Shown: positions 11,817 to 24,639, counted from the first letter of the stretch. The stretch is DNA of 64,000 nucleotides from Acanthosoma haemorrhoidale (GCA_930367205.1 OV884011.1:142659937-142723936); one strand, 5' to 3'. Program-made: numbers and translations. Notes: generated by a model not told the origin, from the letters alone.

Positions 11817-12155
11817 TATATTGTAAGTAGAAGCATATTTTTTTTTTTGTTTTGCCACTAATAAAAAAACCTACCTGATGAAAATGCTATTAAAAACTGT
11901 AGGATTTTATTTAAAAACTGACTAAAAATCAGTAGTAGAATCTTCATTCACAAAACTGTTCCCATAAATAATTGAATAAGACTTTCTTCAGTTTAAAGAA
12001 ATAAACACGTAAGGGGACTGGTATTAAAATTTTGATTACTAAAGGATTAATAAAATATTTCATGTCGTTGTTCGGATGGAATAATAAACACTGCTTTTTT
12101 GACAGAGTAAACATTGAAAATATTTCATTGGAGTGAACGAATTTGCGAGACACTG
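11817..12155 (+). mobile_element. Tc1/mariner-type element end, copy 1
   Basis: This segment aligns in the same orientation with 43073-43355. Shared landmarks are TATATTGTAAG at the left, CCTGATGAAAA, TGTAGGATTT, a TTTTTTGACAG word and a right end reading GTGAACGAATTTG-GAG-CACTG. The right end stops at CACTG followed by TA, the pattern of a Tc1/mariner inverted repeat (CAGTG read inward) next to its TA target. No matching left terminal repeat or transposase frame was found, so each copy is a truncated element or a MITE. Confidence 0.55.
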
Positions 12156-15100
12156 TATTTTCGTACAGTACCTATGTATACATCAATGTGGCCAGACCGA
12201 AAAGGGTCGTATCGTTTTCTTGTTGAGTTACCGGTTTTTACACCTCGAGGTCAAGGCAGGTTTCAGGTTTTGCCTGCGCTTGTGGCAAAAATGAAAAACT
12301 ATTTATCACGAAGCCACATGTCAGAAACGAAGTGACACATCCTTATCCTTCCTTTCTTATGACTTATAAGCATTTACTGTCTGCAGTTATTATTTGTACA
12401 GTTCAGTCCATTTTAGCTTCAACCGTTCTCACTACATATTCCCATTCGATCTTATATGATTCCTTCTTGGATTCCTTGTTGTTGGTTGAGGAGTTGTTTG
12501 TCGATTGTATCTTGCATATGTGTTTATTTACGTCATTAAATGAACGTACGCGTTGATAAAGGTTTTATTGTTTTTGTTTTTTTTTTGGTTTGTATTTAAT
12601 ATTTATCATTACCGGAAAGCCTAATAACATTATTCCACTTACGCTTGGAATATCATATAATATTGATCAGTACTTGATCAGGACAGTGATGGAGTTTATT
12701 GCTTGGCTTGCTTGAGCAAATGGGTTTGAAGTTTCTATGTCATTGTTACTCAAACCATTTATGTATTTTTTGCGAGTGAAAAAATGTTCCGCTGTGAGTA
12801 GGTGTCAAGGAGCCACATTCAGGCCGGTTAGGTCCTACATAAAAGCGTAAATGCTTCAGCTTGGTGTGGCCAATATTGCTGCGTCATGCCCATGGCGTGT
12901 TGCGTTCCTTCATGTTTCTCAAATGATCTAAGTGCTTCTAATTCTTCGATCCTCTTTTTTCTCGCCATAATTTTTATCTTTCTTTTAACTTCCGAGGAAA
13001 GTGAGAAGCTTTATTTGGTTTCTCATTCCATTCCACCGCAAGAAATGAACAGAACTGAGCATCCGTATAATAACAATAAAATTATACTTCATTAATAATG
13101 TTTATTAGAGCTTATGTAACAAATAGCTCGTTAAAAATATACTTATAAGTCGCTCTAGTACAATGTACTATGTAGTACTGATGACTGTTTTTTGGGCATT
13201 GCATTCTTTTCGTATACGTGCCCCAAGTTATTTTGATGAGTACGTTCCTGCTGTTAAGTTGGAGCACATTGGTTGGCGACATAGTTTCAACTACCTTCCA
13301 ATGTGCCTGGAACATGCGGAGCCACCTACGTCTCAGGCAATCAAATCCTACCTTGATAGAAAACTAATGTAATTTGTTTTCCACCACGATGCAGGTACGA
13401 AAGATAGTATTTTGTACCGAAATTAATCTTTAATGGTAAAATATAATTATTTCTTTGTTCGCCATATCACGGAAATAAATTATCGTCTCACAATTAGTTT
13501 TACAGCAGTGTTGTAAAGATTGTTTTAACCATATACACAGTTATAGTCCATTTTTGACTTAAATAATAATCAATCCTACTATAATATACTATATACTATA
13601 CTATAATATAATATAACCTATCAACTATTACAAAGTTTCTTGTATATATTATAATAATTAGGAAATGCTCAATTACAAATTACCCTGCTTATTATATAAA
13701 ATACCTAAAAACTTGGGATTGGGTAATTTTTTTTCTAAGACGGACGTGCTAGTCAAGCAGAATTTGCTACTAACACTGTTTAGTACCATAGGAAAAGTTG
13801 TCATTATATGCCTTAGACCCTCTTCAACACACCAGACCCTAGTAATTCAAATTCTTTGGTATTCCGTCGTCTGCTGTCAAGAATGATTATTCACTCTTGG
13901 GTATTTGTTGTGACTGGGGCTGTCTGGCTTATCTTCGCCACCAGTCCATTAGTGCCATTAGAGTTGATATTAAACATCATAGAGTATCCTCTGAAGGTAT
14001 GAGCCTTCGAATTTGGTATGTGAAATTATTATTAATATTATTTTAATGAATTTTATAAAAGAAGTAAACATTTTTTTTAATTTCCTTTTTTTTTTAGTTC
14101 TTAATGGACAATTTTTTTATCTATTACATCAGTGGCGTACGAGAGTATTTGCCACTTAAGGTGTTCCCCGGACTTGCCATCCTTGCTATTAAAATCAAAA
14201 TAAGAGTGCATATTAACAAATAGTAAAAATAAATAAATTTATTTATTTCGTTTAAACGCATTAATGTTAAATGTAAACGTATTTATAAGGACCCTTTAAA
14301 AGTACTTTTTTTAGCAGTTCTGATTTTATTACATGGCAACGTGTCTTTATGTGGCCATCACCAATTTGAAATTGAGAGCACAAATATTTTCTTTATTTAC
14401 TGATTAAGTCTAAAAATGTCTTAAATAAATGACTTGTTTATAATCGTTGATTCGGTTGATTACATAATGATGTAGATAATGATCTTATTTAGTTTTATAT
14501 ACTTTAAACAAAAATATCAAAACATTACACTCCAAAAATAAACTGCATTCAGGGCGGACCCCGTATGTTTTTTTTGCTTTTCTAAACACTAGGCATTTTC
14601 ATATTCGAGAGTTTGGCATGGTAGGGACGATATGTCAATATTATATGTAGTTATATTATTGCGAATACTCAACGAATGAGAGAGTGAATGCAACATTGTA
14701 CATATGGTATCAATGATATCATTCATCACAATTACCTATTACCTTATATAGGGCAGATTTATTTAATATAAAGATTTTTTTCTAAACCACAAAAAAAATA
14801 GATGGTGATGTATGATATAGTTAATAGTCTACAGTAGTAGTAGTATGATAGTAGTAGAGTGAATATCTCAAGAATTAATCGGTTAACAACAAAGCTAATA
14901 CAAATAATTACTTAATATTTTACTCAGATAGGCGTGTAATTCAAGTCAGCAGCGCGGACTGTTTTTAAAGGTAATTTCAAAGGTTTATAAAATAGTCAAT
15001 TACGGCTTCGCTGTTTGGTTTTGTACATTTGAATAAGTAATTGATTAAATACTTGTAATTAGCAATAAATTATAAAAAGATTTAGGCAGGTTGTTAGTTT

Positions 15101-15909
15101 TATAAAATTTCACATAATACATGCCAATCGTTTGGTTAAGTACTTTTAAAAGGTTTATTGAGTTGACAAGCGAAATCTACGAGCAATCATTTTTTGTACT
15201 ATTGGTTTAAGAGATCGATCATATATCACGTTTCATGTGTTTTTTGTCTGTTGCAATTGCTAGTGATTGTGTAGCTCAATCAAAGCGTTGCACCGCCAAA
15301 TACCAAAACCCAAAATTTTGTTCCAAATAATATTCGTAAAAAAAGTATTTGATTATAAAATATTTTCATGAAATGATAAAATATTGCTCGTAACTCCAGT
15401 AAAAGAATACATTCAGTTAAGTCATTACAGAAATCCTTTTGATTAATAAAACACTTTCAGCCTTTCAACAGCTTTATTGATTGCTACCTGATTCTGTCCA
15501 GACGTCATTTGACAGCCAAGCCACCAAAGACACCAAGCTATAGTTACCACCAGCCCAAACCAACAAGAATGACGCCATCGAAAACGTTCGGTTAGAAATC
15601 ATGAAAGTTATGGGAGTGACCGGAGGTGTCTTGTTTCTTAATGTATACACATACCGCACACCATACGTAAATTCTTTTAAGAGGCATCGGTGCTAATTTC
15701 TACCACATCACGAAAATTACACAAACACTACTACTTGTCATGAATTTCAATCTTAAAGTAACTCGCCCAAAACCGGTTTGACATTCCGCCATGCGTCGTA
15801 TAGAATTTGTCACGATGGCCAACTTCCGGAGGAGGCAATTGCGACCTACTTTGAAAATCAATCTTTGCCAGAGCCACCGAAGTCCCAAGTTAAGACTTAA
15901 CAGTGAAGA
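12156..15909. other. AT-rich non-coding DNA
   Basis: Short frames only. Simple-sequence features include an AT palindromic run near 13570-13615 and a TAG/TAGTAG patch near 14829-14858. The 61- and 70-codon minus frames at 15474-15659 and 15700-15912 show no known domain. Confidence 0.4.
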
Positions 15910-16200
15910 CAAACCCCGCTACTAACGAAGCCTGTATTACACGGGCCCCTGGGCAGGTCCTGATTACAATCTGCCAAGACATTCAAACAGATTACTAGAG
16001 ACCCCACAGGTATTAATGAGCTAAGAGAACGGCCTTGTCCTCGAGGCATTAGGTCCCTTATCGGTTGCTTCTTATCGCCTCCTTGAAAACCTTATTTCCT
16101 ACTGTCGGCCGCTAGTACCAACCCTCTCACCCCGACGGGCCTCCAAGAAATTGAAATCCCCCAGGAGCCATGAAGCCTACAACGAGTCTAGATTGTGTCT
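15910..16200. other. GC-richer block without an open frame
   Basis: About 290 bases with balanced, complex sequence stand out from AT-rich flanks. They contain words such as ACGGGCCCCTGGGCAGG and CTGTCGGCCGCTAG. Stops interrupt all frames I followed and no repeat partner was seen. It is a candidate conserved non-coding element or unrecognised transposon piece. Confidence 0.3.
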
Positions 16201-18877
16201 GTGTAATGCGGTTTCCACCGAGAACAAATTTTAACGAGAACTTTTACATTTGTAAACTTAGCTCTATCTTGACGGCCTTTTTTCCTCATTTCTAGAAACG
16301 AACTATAAGAGAAAATACGGAAAATTTCCCGTAATGATACTAAATAGACTGATTTTCTCCCCAGCTATGTGGGAATTTGACACATTAGCGTCTGGTTTAT
16401 TTATTGCTATACAATTTCGTAATATTATTGAGTTATAAATCTTTATAAACGTTTGTTTTCATATTGATTTATACACTCATACTGAAACTAATTAATACAA
16501 CCAGTGAATGAGTTGGTGAGTGAATAATGTATAAATCGTTACTACAGTTTTTCCGGAGTCACCGCTAAGTCACAAATAAACATTACAGTTCACTACTCAA
16601 AACGTTAAGGCCCTTCATTTGATTTATAATCATCATTATAAGCGATCAAAAGCCCTTTACCTTATTGATTCATTCGGGCACCGGAAAAAAGTGTTCAATA
16701 AACAATATTCATTGTTGCATAAAAAATTAACAAATAATTTGTAAAAGGATAGAACGATTAAGCTCCTGAAACATTATCCCATTTCGAGTTAGCTACTGAG
16801 GGGCTTAGCCCAAGTCTATTTTAATGCCAAGAGTGTAAATAGCAAATACATTATACATCGATTAAAAACAATATTTATATACTAATTAGCAATTAACCTC
16901 TGTCCTAGGCCACCCTAACCAGATGTCGCTGTGTTCAATATTAACATAGAAAGTTTGCAAATAAAGTTTGAGTTCTAAGTTTGTAGGAAACGGTGAGTCA
17001 TCTAAATGCAATGAGCCGGCATATATATCGTTCCACAGCCCGGATATGAGATACACCACTAATTGGCTTCTGTCATTGAACTAGACCGCACTTGGCATTC
17101 CGCTCCTTGTACGAACAACTTCACGAGGACGTTATTGCAGTATGCCCGCATTTATTAAAAAGTAATGAATATACAAGAGTTGTTTTTTTCTATATAGACG
17201 TACAGCCTGCGTAAATATCTACTATACTTGAAATGACTGAGAGCTATACAACTATTTGTGAATTGTATACCTGTTTTTCTTATTCTATTACTCATTCTTC
17301 AGAACTCATTTTGTTTATGTTTAGTTACATAATGCTAAGAATATTGTAATCCTAACATTATATATAAGGCTATAAGCCCCTTCTAGTGTATACCTGCCTC
17401 GGGACTTCATGGAAGTCAATGGTGTTTCTTGTTATTTTGTAAGTAAGCAACCGCATCCCTCCCAATTCCTGAAACAACCCTTCTCATATTCACATATTTC
17501 TCCGCTTTAGTTCCAGTCCCCACTTGTTCACAGATATTTCCCACACTCGTCCATAAACACCCGACCCAGTAGTATGTAGTATCATAACTCTTAATATTTG
17601 TATATACCAGTGTTTTGACTGGTGTTGACACCAGACGTTCACACAACAAACATACTTTCAATAATTGATGGGTAGTTATAATCCAACAAAGTCCCAACAT
17701 ACTATCAACCAGAACGGTGGTTTCTAATTTCACACCCTACTAAAAACGATACAAAATACATATTTTTAATAAAATTAATGAATCACAATTTATTATTTTA
17801 AGTTGGCATGCCTGTATTTTTTATTATAGTATATAGTTTATCCTGTTCTCAGTCATATAACATTCATATAAAATGTTCTCAGTCTCCACATTGTTCATTA
17901 AACAATAACGTGTTCAACCACTCTAACCATTCCAGTTGGCAATTAATTGTTGTTTTTCAAAAAACAGATATTTGTATGAAACGGTCTGAAAAGGTTAACT
18001 CTCTTCGAGTGAAGTTAGAACTAGTAACAAACCTTTTGACAAAACATAAATTAAAAAAATACAATCATACAGTTCATATAATCACTATCACTTATCTTTA
18101 ACCAATAATTATTAAAAATTTATTCTAATAGGATTTATTTTTCTTATTAAAAGACATTTTATAATATCTATATTGCTTGAAAGATTTTGGGGGAATTTAG
18201 CATGGGAACTTAAGATTTTTCGGTTCACCAAGACAATCGCACTATAATTCTTCTATTGGGCTCGGTAAGCTATATGGCCCATAGTAGATTCCTAATCGAG
18301 TTCTTTATCAATGTCAAACTGTATCTTGTACGTTAAAAAGAGCGTTTTTTTTTTGTTTTTGAAGTATAATTAGATTTGACACATCGCGGATTTATTGCAA
18401 CGATACGACAAGAAAATAGTATATTTTAGAAACCAGTGACACTTGAGATTACTGCACACGAGCAAAGAGACCCCAAGCAAAGTGAGATTCGATATCAGTA
18501 AGGGGTGGTTGATCCTCTTATACATATATACGGTATGTATATGTAAATACGCTGCTCACTTAGGAGATACGTAAGTCAATCTTCCCATATCCTATTATAA
18601 TGATGTATGTATTGATAGTATTATTTTTATTGGTGCACTACTACCTCTAAAGGAGAAATGTATACTCAACGAATAAAGTTATTTAGATTAATCTTACTCG
18701 CAATCCAATAAGGGTCATTCCATGGTTCGGGGACTGAGTAAACACCGACTTCAGCAAATTCCCTTTATTGAACACTGACGAATTCTTGAGTGCAAGCCTT
18801 TGTTATCTTTAACAACGTGGCCGCCTAGTAGTGGAATGCCTCTTACAAAAGCAGTATGGCTCCAACTTCTACTAATA
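16201..18877. other. AT-rich non-coding DNA
   Basis: A 105-codon minus frame (17416-17733) and a 97-codon plus frame (17808-18101) occur, both without recognisable motifs and probably chance frames. Confidence 0.4.
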
Positions 18878-19185
18878 CTGTGGAATCCCAATATTTTGTA
18901 TCCCGATTATTCGTATTTCCGGCTAATTCATACAAATTTGTCGGTCCCCAGAGATTGATCGGTCCCTCGGTAATTCGTATTATTTTTATACTCGAGGTCA
19001 CTTAAAACTCTCGTTAATTCGTACTGTTTCAAGAAAAGCAAAGCGGACAGTGAGAGACTAGAGAGCAGAATGAGTGCGAGATAAATGTTTTCTATGAAAT
19101 CCCATATGTAATTCGTACTCTTTTTACTGAAAGGAAATAAGGAGAGGAGGGAGTCTCGTTTTCGTTATCGTTGTGACACGTTACC

Positions 19186-19432
19186 ATGCCTCCGAAAAAT
19201 GTTAGCCTCTCTATTAAAGAGAAACAACAAATCATAAAGGCCGTGGCCAGTGGATTTAAGCAAATTGACGTATCCAAGCGTTTTAACGTCCCTCGTTCCA
19301 CGATCAATCCTGAAGAATAAGGACAAAATCACTTCCCAGACATCAAGCAGTAAAGTAAATCGCTTCAAGACTGGTGATTACCCACAACTTGAAGTTAAGT
19401 TTGGAGGAAATATACAAAGGAATTGACAATAC
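19186..19432 (+). pseudogene. Tigger transposase, N-terminal DNA-binding part
   Basis: The frame begins MPPKNVSLSIKEKQQIIKAV and continues with ASGFKQIDVSKRFNVPRST, a CENP-B/pogo-type N-terminal helix-turn-helix. It stops after 44 codons. One base out of frame the homologous protein continues with ILKNKDKITSQ and NRFKTGDYPQLE, which resembles the ILKNK linker and start of the second CENP-B-like DNA-binding domain in Tigger proteins. There is thus at least one frameshift. The rest of the transposase, including the catalytic acidic residues, is absent. In intact elements this domain binds the terminal repeats in the nucleus. Confidence 0.75.
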
Positions 19433-19573
19433 CCGTCTGCAAGGATTGCGTCAAAAAAAAAGTATGGGTTTTTTTTGAGCAAATGATTGGTGTATGTTTA
19501 ATCTAGAACATAAGTATGTACATATTTTTTATTGCATGTATTGTTTATTTTAATATTTTTTTCAGATTATAAT

Positions 19574-19822
19574 CCTTTATTGTGCTAAAATTACAATCTG
19601 CCTTTTATAAGGCAATAAGTAATTAAGATAAATGCTCTCATTCATACCATATTTACAGTTCATCATTCACTCGCTCATTCATACAATATTTACAGACAGC
19701 CCAGAGACCCCCCAAATCCACCGCGAAGAGAAAGCGGAGTCTTGGGAAGTCCCCCACGCTCCTCCGTCAGCCGCGTCACCGGATACTAGCCAGTGGAGGC
19801 TGACCAAGAGCGCGAGAGCCAC
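19574..19822 (-). repeat. Tail-repeat copy nested in the Tigger element (antisense)
   Basis: On the plus strand it begins with CTTTATTGTGCTAAAATTAC, then the hairpin TGCCTTTTATAAGGCA, then AATAAGTAATT and ATTCATACCATATTTACAG, and then a GC-richer part with CAGCCCAGAGACC, GCGTCACCGGATAC and GCGAGAGCC. The same order occurs inverted at 20380-20660. The sense strand is therefore minus here. It lies within the Tigger ends, so it inserted into that element or was carried by it. Confidence 0.7.
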
Positions 19823-20379
19823 AGACGCTCAGGACATGATTGGAGAAACTGGCCATTGCCAGGACTCCCACTGTCACGCGTTTATAGCAGGTCACGAGGC
19901 CACTGCCGTTTCAGTCTCCGAGGAGGATTATAGGGATGAGTGGCGCAGTGCAATGACTGTGCTACAGGATTAGGGTGGTTGGAAAGGCTACTGTGGAATT
20001 TCATAAACTTGGAAGGGATGATTTTAATATTAAGCAGTGTTAATTGCATAGTTTTTATCCTTGCTACATTGTACATACTTCTTAATACATACATGTTTGC
20101 ATTAATTTTGTACTCCCGATAATTGCTATTTCCGATAATTCGTACCAAACTGCCAGTCCTTTGACAATACGAATTATAGGGATTCTACTGTACATCAATT
20201 TTAAGAAAAAAGAGAAAATGGGGTTTCTCTTAACCCTTCTTACTTACGTTTGTGCTGTAATAATTATAATTGTTATGCTTTGTTTTAAATAAAATAGGCA
20301 GCTCAAGATTAATAGTTAAGACACCCTTAAAATTCATCACATATTTTGCCAACTTGTTCACTGCGGACAAATTGGCAAA

Positions 20380-20665
20380 GTTACTTCCACGCCCAGAAAA
20401 GACTCGCCTACCTTTCCATATTTTTTCCTCGATAAATTTTCGGAATCCGGGCTCTCGCGTTCTTCGTCAGCCTTCACTGGCTCGTATCCGGTGACGCAGC
20501 TGAGGAAGGTGACAACCATGTGGATTTGGGAGGTATCTGGGCTGTTTGTAAATACTGTATGAATGAATGAGTGAATGAAAATTTTAAATGTTGTTCAAAT
20601 GAGAACATTTATCACAATTACTTATTGTCTAATAACACAGATTGTAATTTTAGCACAATAAAGAA
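20380..20665 (+). repeat. Tail-repeat copy, sense orientation
   Basis: It contains GGGCTCTCGCGTTC, GTATCCGGTGACGC and GGTATCTGGGCTG, then ATACTGTATGAATGAATGAG, ATCACAATTACTTATTG and a 3' end GTAATTTTAGCACAATAAAG. It is the inverted partner of 19574-19822. The AATAAA word near the end and the constant 3' boundary suggest the 3' tail of a non-LTR retrotransposon or SINE. The hairpin seen in other copies is eroded here. Confidence 0.65.
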
Positions 20666-21018
20666 GTTTCTAAACAAAAAAAAGTATTTAGAGATAAGAG
20701 TAGTTCACTTTACCGACCGCTAACTACATCCGATTATCTACCTCTACTCTATTGAAGCGAGTTTGCCATGTATATATTGTTAATTATTTAAATACAGAAA
20801 TATAAGTAATACAAACAAATCATAAAATACTCAAAGGAATACCAGTGTAAATATTGTTAAAGAATAAATGACGTAACTGCAGACGTGTTCACAGAAAGCT
20901 GCTAGAGTCACCGGGCCAAGCAGCCCAAGCAAGCAGGTAGGTAAGCGAGCCGATTGGCCAAATTAAACAGCCTACTGATTGACCGTAATAAATAGCTTGC
21001 TCATTGGATGCTTCGGGG

Positions 21019-21032
21019 TATATATATATATA
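21019..21032 (+). promoter_or_regulatory. TATA-like (TA)7 run upstream of repeat A
   Basis: A (TA)7 run sits in a locally GC-richer setting about 75-90 bases before the plus-strand copy of repeat A. Three CCAAT-like words on the opposite strand (CGATTGGCC, TGATTGACC, CATTGGATG) lie at about 20950-21010. The arrangement resembles a Pol II promoter but could be simple-sequence chance. Confidence 0.25.
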
Positions 21033-21104
21033 CGCCGCTTTCAGCTAATGATGCTAGAATACACAGGCGACAAATATTCAAATAGGGGTTAAAACGGGAA
21101 AAAA

Positions 21105-21610
21105 CGACAAGGCGTTCAAGCTACAGCTCGCCTCTGAACTGGTCCTTGCAGCTGGACTAATGTTTCTAAATACTGCCTAATCATTTATGAAACTCTACAT
21201 TTCTATATCCTTAAACTTGCTATCTTTTGCCTGACCCCAAACTTTCCTAGCGGTCTTTGTCTAGCTAAAACTAGCACATCCTAGTAAGGTGGGATCACTT
21301 CCATGATTTCTGAGGCCATAAACATGTACTTAGTAGCGTACCTCCCAGCGATCCAGTCGGCCTCATTCCGGTTCACTCCTTTGAGATCAGGACGGTTTTC
21401 TTCTACCCTCAGATAACGAGTGAGAACTGGTGGTCATTCCAAGACCATGTAAACTTCCAGAACATTTTGCACTGTCGTGGCTCACCTTCTAAGATCTTAT
21501 GGAAACAGATGAATAAATAAATTACAAATTAAGCTGCCCACCGACTAGGCCACCTGCATAGGTCAAAGACTACAAGTGGGCGTGCCTAACACGACATATA
21601 AATCAAAAAA
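21105..21610 (+). repeat. Dispersed repeat A, plus-strand copy
   Basis: The partner of the minus-strand block at 430-1090. Matching landmarks include AGCTAAAACTAGCAC, TCAGGACGGTTTTCTTCTACC, TGGTCATTCCAAGACCATGT, CTAAGATCTTATGGA and AAGCTGCCCACCGACTAGGCC. No shared open frame is preserved, so a non-coding or strongly decayed element is likely. Family unknown. Confidence 0.65.
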
Positions 21611-24109
21611 GGAATCCTAAGAAATGTCGACGTTTTGTCGAAACTAAAACCACAATGTGATTCTTCGTGGTCTAATGTTAACAGAACCGTGTTATACTCT
21701 AGATTGCTATTTTGATTTGGAAAATTTGTCAGTTGGTATACTACCAACTAATTAAACCAATATTATAGGGTATAGTTAAAGTAAATAATAAGTTTTTAAC
21801 TCAAATTCATAAAACTCTCGTTGAGGGGCCTACTGCAATTTTTATTTATTTGTAAGATGTACGGGATTTGCGTGCTTTAGCACTCTCACTGCGCACACGA
21901 AACAGTATTTTTTGACTTTCGGGTACAATATTTTTGTTATTCACTGGTTGTTTCTGGTCACTCTCCCGGGGCACTCTGAAAGCAATGACGAGTTTCCAGG
22001 AATCCTCCAATGGATTGTTCCTACTTTTACCAATGTTTTACCCATGTTTTTTATTAAGGATAACATTTTTTTCAACTATTGTATTATTAGAAATCAAGAG
22101 GTTTAAAATAAACAAAAGTATAATTGGAATTATTTCTATGGTTAAAAATGTAATGATAAAGTGACATAATCCTGTTTTGTTTGCCCAACAGCAGTGCTGT
22201 CGTAGTTGCTATAGTTTCTTAAATCAGAATATGTGAAATTTTTATATTTTTTAATGTCAGAAACCGTATTAAAATTAACAGTAAATGATTTACTTATTAA
22301 TTTAAGTTTTGATTTATGAGCAGTTAAAATAAACAGATCTCAAGCTAATTAAACACTACCTGCATAAAATTAGGTAAGCATGCAAAGGAATAGCTTTTGT
22401 TTCATATATAGCAGACAATCAACATTCAGAACCTTGTTATGTGAAATAGCGAATGTTTCTAAAAAGGTTCCGGGTAAATTATGTTAAAACTAAATGCATT
22501 TAAACAAAAATAAACGAAGACTCGGATAGGGAACTTCTTTAATTCCTTTTGTAGGTCCCCCTTTCAAAGGATCAGCCCTTTGTAGGTCTACTTCTGGAAG
22601 CAATTCCCAAAGGGCCATAAATTGTTCCCAAATTATTCTCTTCCTTCGATATCCTATCTATTTCCCATCGGGAACCAATTTATTTCCATACCTATTTCAT
22701 TTAATCAATATTCAATAATCTCTGTACCTATAAGTTACTTCTGTATTTAAATTAAATCTCTCATTGCGAGCAGGTCAATGCATTTATTGCTGCTTTCGAT
22801 TTCATTTAATATTATAGGTAACTAAAATAACCTCAGCATTTGTTTATTAATTTTCACCCGAGTATAATTCATAAAAAAAAATTATATGCTGTGAAAAAAT
22901 AATATTGTCGAAAAATATAAGACGAAATATAGAAAAAGAGCAGGGAATAAATAGAAAACAAAAGAAGGGGATCACTATGAAGCAGTCAAAAAAATATCTA
23001 AACCTTTATTGAGTGAAGGTAAAATTTAAGCAAGGAAGTTTTGCAGCACAACTATCGAAGGTAAGAGGTTTGCTGCTCTCTGTACTGGTGTGGCGAAGAA
23101 GACATTCGTTTTTACTATTCCCATCTTTATAAAAATAAATTTGACAGATAACAGCTTATTGAGAGTATAAGTAGGTGAAAGATATCACATCTAGGAAGAC
23201 CATTGACAGACACACCGGCGGCCTTACAAGGCCGCTGAGCAAACTCCCACGGATTGTTCATCCTGGGAAGAAAAAAAAGGGTCGGGAAGGAAATTTTGTG
23301 TTAACGGCAATACGGCTATCTAGAGGAGGTACAAAAAGCAATTTGCAATAAATACGTAGCTTTTGTTCGATTGTTTTTTTATAAAAGTCGGTCTCAGGAT
23401 GATTTTCCTCATGTTTTCATCAACGTATAACCTTTTTTTTTTATAGTGACAATTTTAGAAATAGATGTAATAGACATAAACTTATCTAGTTTTAGATACG
23501 CTCAAGTAAATGCATATTATAATTATCGCTATACTGATCTACTTCAATTAACCGTGCAATACTTATGAGTGGATATGGCCAGCAGCTTTGGAGGGGTACA
23601 TTACCGCTTAGTTAATTAACCGTCAAACTTGATATTATTAATTTTTACTTACAAAATTTTACTGATTAAGACTATGGATAATAATAGGAAAACACTGTAC
23701 ACTTGCCAATAAATGACATTTTAACGTACATTTTGAGTAAATATGCTATTACCAATGAATTAAAGAATCCCAGTAAATGAATGTGTATGTATAGCTATGT
23801 GTGTCTCAGTACATATATATATGTGTGTGTGTGTGCTGATGTTTTCTTACTTACAGTATACTATACAGATGGTAAGTGCCAAAACCTCAAAATATACTCC
23901 ACGCCATATCGTATATGCCACACTAACTTACTTGATACCACACTTACTTGAATTCTAAGACTATCACCACGCTAACCTAGGACAACACTGCAAAGAAGGA
24001 CAAAGCATTGGCCTGTAAAGGAAAACGTGAAGAATATGTATATCAAAACTTCCTAGCAGATTCTCAACAGTTGGAAATATCCAAAGTAAATATCCCAAGC
24101 TCCGACTAG
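21611..24109. other. AT-rich non-coding DNA with a microsatellite
   Basis: No gene recognised. An (AT)n(GT)n microsatellite occurs at about 23812-23835. A patch near 22550-22620 repeats CCCTTTGTAGGTC-like words. Confidence 0.4.
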
Positions 24110-24630
24110 GAGCTGAGGTTGATGTTCTCTTGGACATCCGATCCCAATCGGGAACGTTTTGTTCTTCTGTCCTTGGGGAGAAGGAGTGGTGTAATTATCC
24201 TCCCTTTCGCAGGAGGTCCAGAATTATTATCTAGTTACCCTCCAGTAGACGGTCACACCTTCCATCATCTTCCTTGGAACGTCTTAGTTGGGCAAACTTG
24301 TTGATGGCTGCTTCTCGGTGTAGCTGGCTAATTAATGTGGTGCTCTCTCCTAAGACCACTACTGGTGGTAGCTTCTTCGGTATTAAAGCATGTAGCTGGA
24401 AGCACCCAAGTATGGGTTTTGCTAGCATCTCACACTAATTGCCTACGCTGTAGGCACTGCATTGACCTTGCCTTCTTCAGTTTTGTGGTGTTCTGGAGGA
24501 CCTCGAAGCCATCTGCATTGGTCTCAAGAGCCGGGCACTTCGTAGAGCCTATAACGTCATCATCGTTGCTATCCTTCTTCCACTTCTTCTTTCTAACTGT
24601 TCTTCAGGATATGTTGACTCTTTGAAGTCT
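24110..24630 (-). pseudogene. Possible ORF1 (gag-like) relic of a non-LTR retrotransposon
   Basis: The minus strand shows a frame with PKKLPPVVVLGESTTLISQL, which recalls the PPIV-x-x-S...L linker that precedes the RNA-binding region in Jockey-type ORF1 proteins. Another frame upstream holds a Lys-rich stretch (KKKWKKDSNDDD). Stops and shifts break the frame several times. The region is GC-richer than its surroundings. It could belong to the Jockey-like family at 50-64 kb, but that family's corresponding N-terminal part is not available here for comparison. Confidence 0.3.
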
Positions 24631-24639
24631 CAGCTGCTA

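Larger units (their letters stand above)
18878..20190 (+). mobile_element. pogo/Tigger-like DNA transposon, non-autonomous
   Basis: The left end CTGTGGAATCCC and the right end GGGATTCTACTG form short inverted repeats (CTGTGGAATCCC against CAGTAGAATCCC), each flanked outside by TA (18876-18877 and 20191-20192), as expected for a Tc1/mariner/pogo element. Subterminal ATTCGTA and TTCCG-TAATTCGTA motifs recur in inverse orientation at both ends. Inside is the N-terminal part of a pogo/Tigger transposase starting at 19186. The DDE catalytic region is not present; that part is taken up by a nested tail repeat (19574-19822) and unassigned DNA. The copy cannot transpose by itself. Confidence 0.75.

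Noticed and set aside
17416..17733. 105-codon minus frame
   Set aside because: No recognised motif, splice signal or repeat support; this length can arise by chance in 64 kb.
19632..19973. 113-codon frame inside the Tigger element
   Set aside because: It runs from the antisense strand of the tail repeat into unassigned DNA, so it is a chimeric chance frame.
23812..23835. (AT)n(GT)n tract as a functional Z-DNA or regulatory site
   Set aside because: Ordinary microsatellite with no supporting context.
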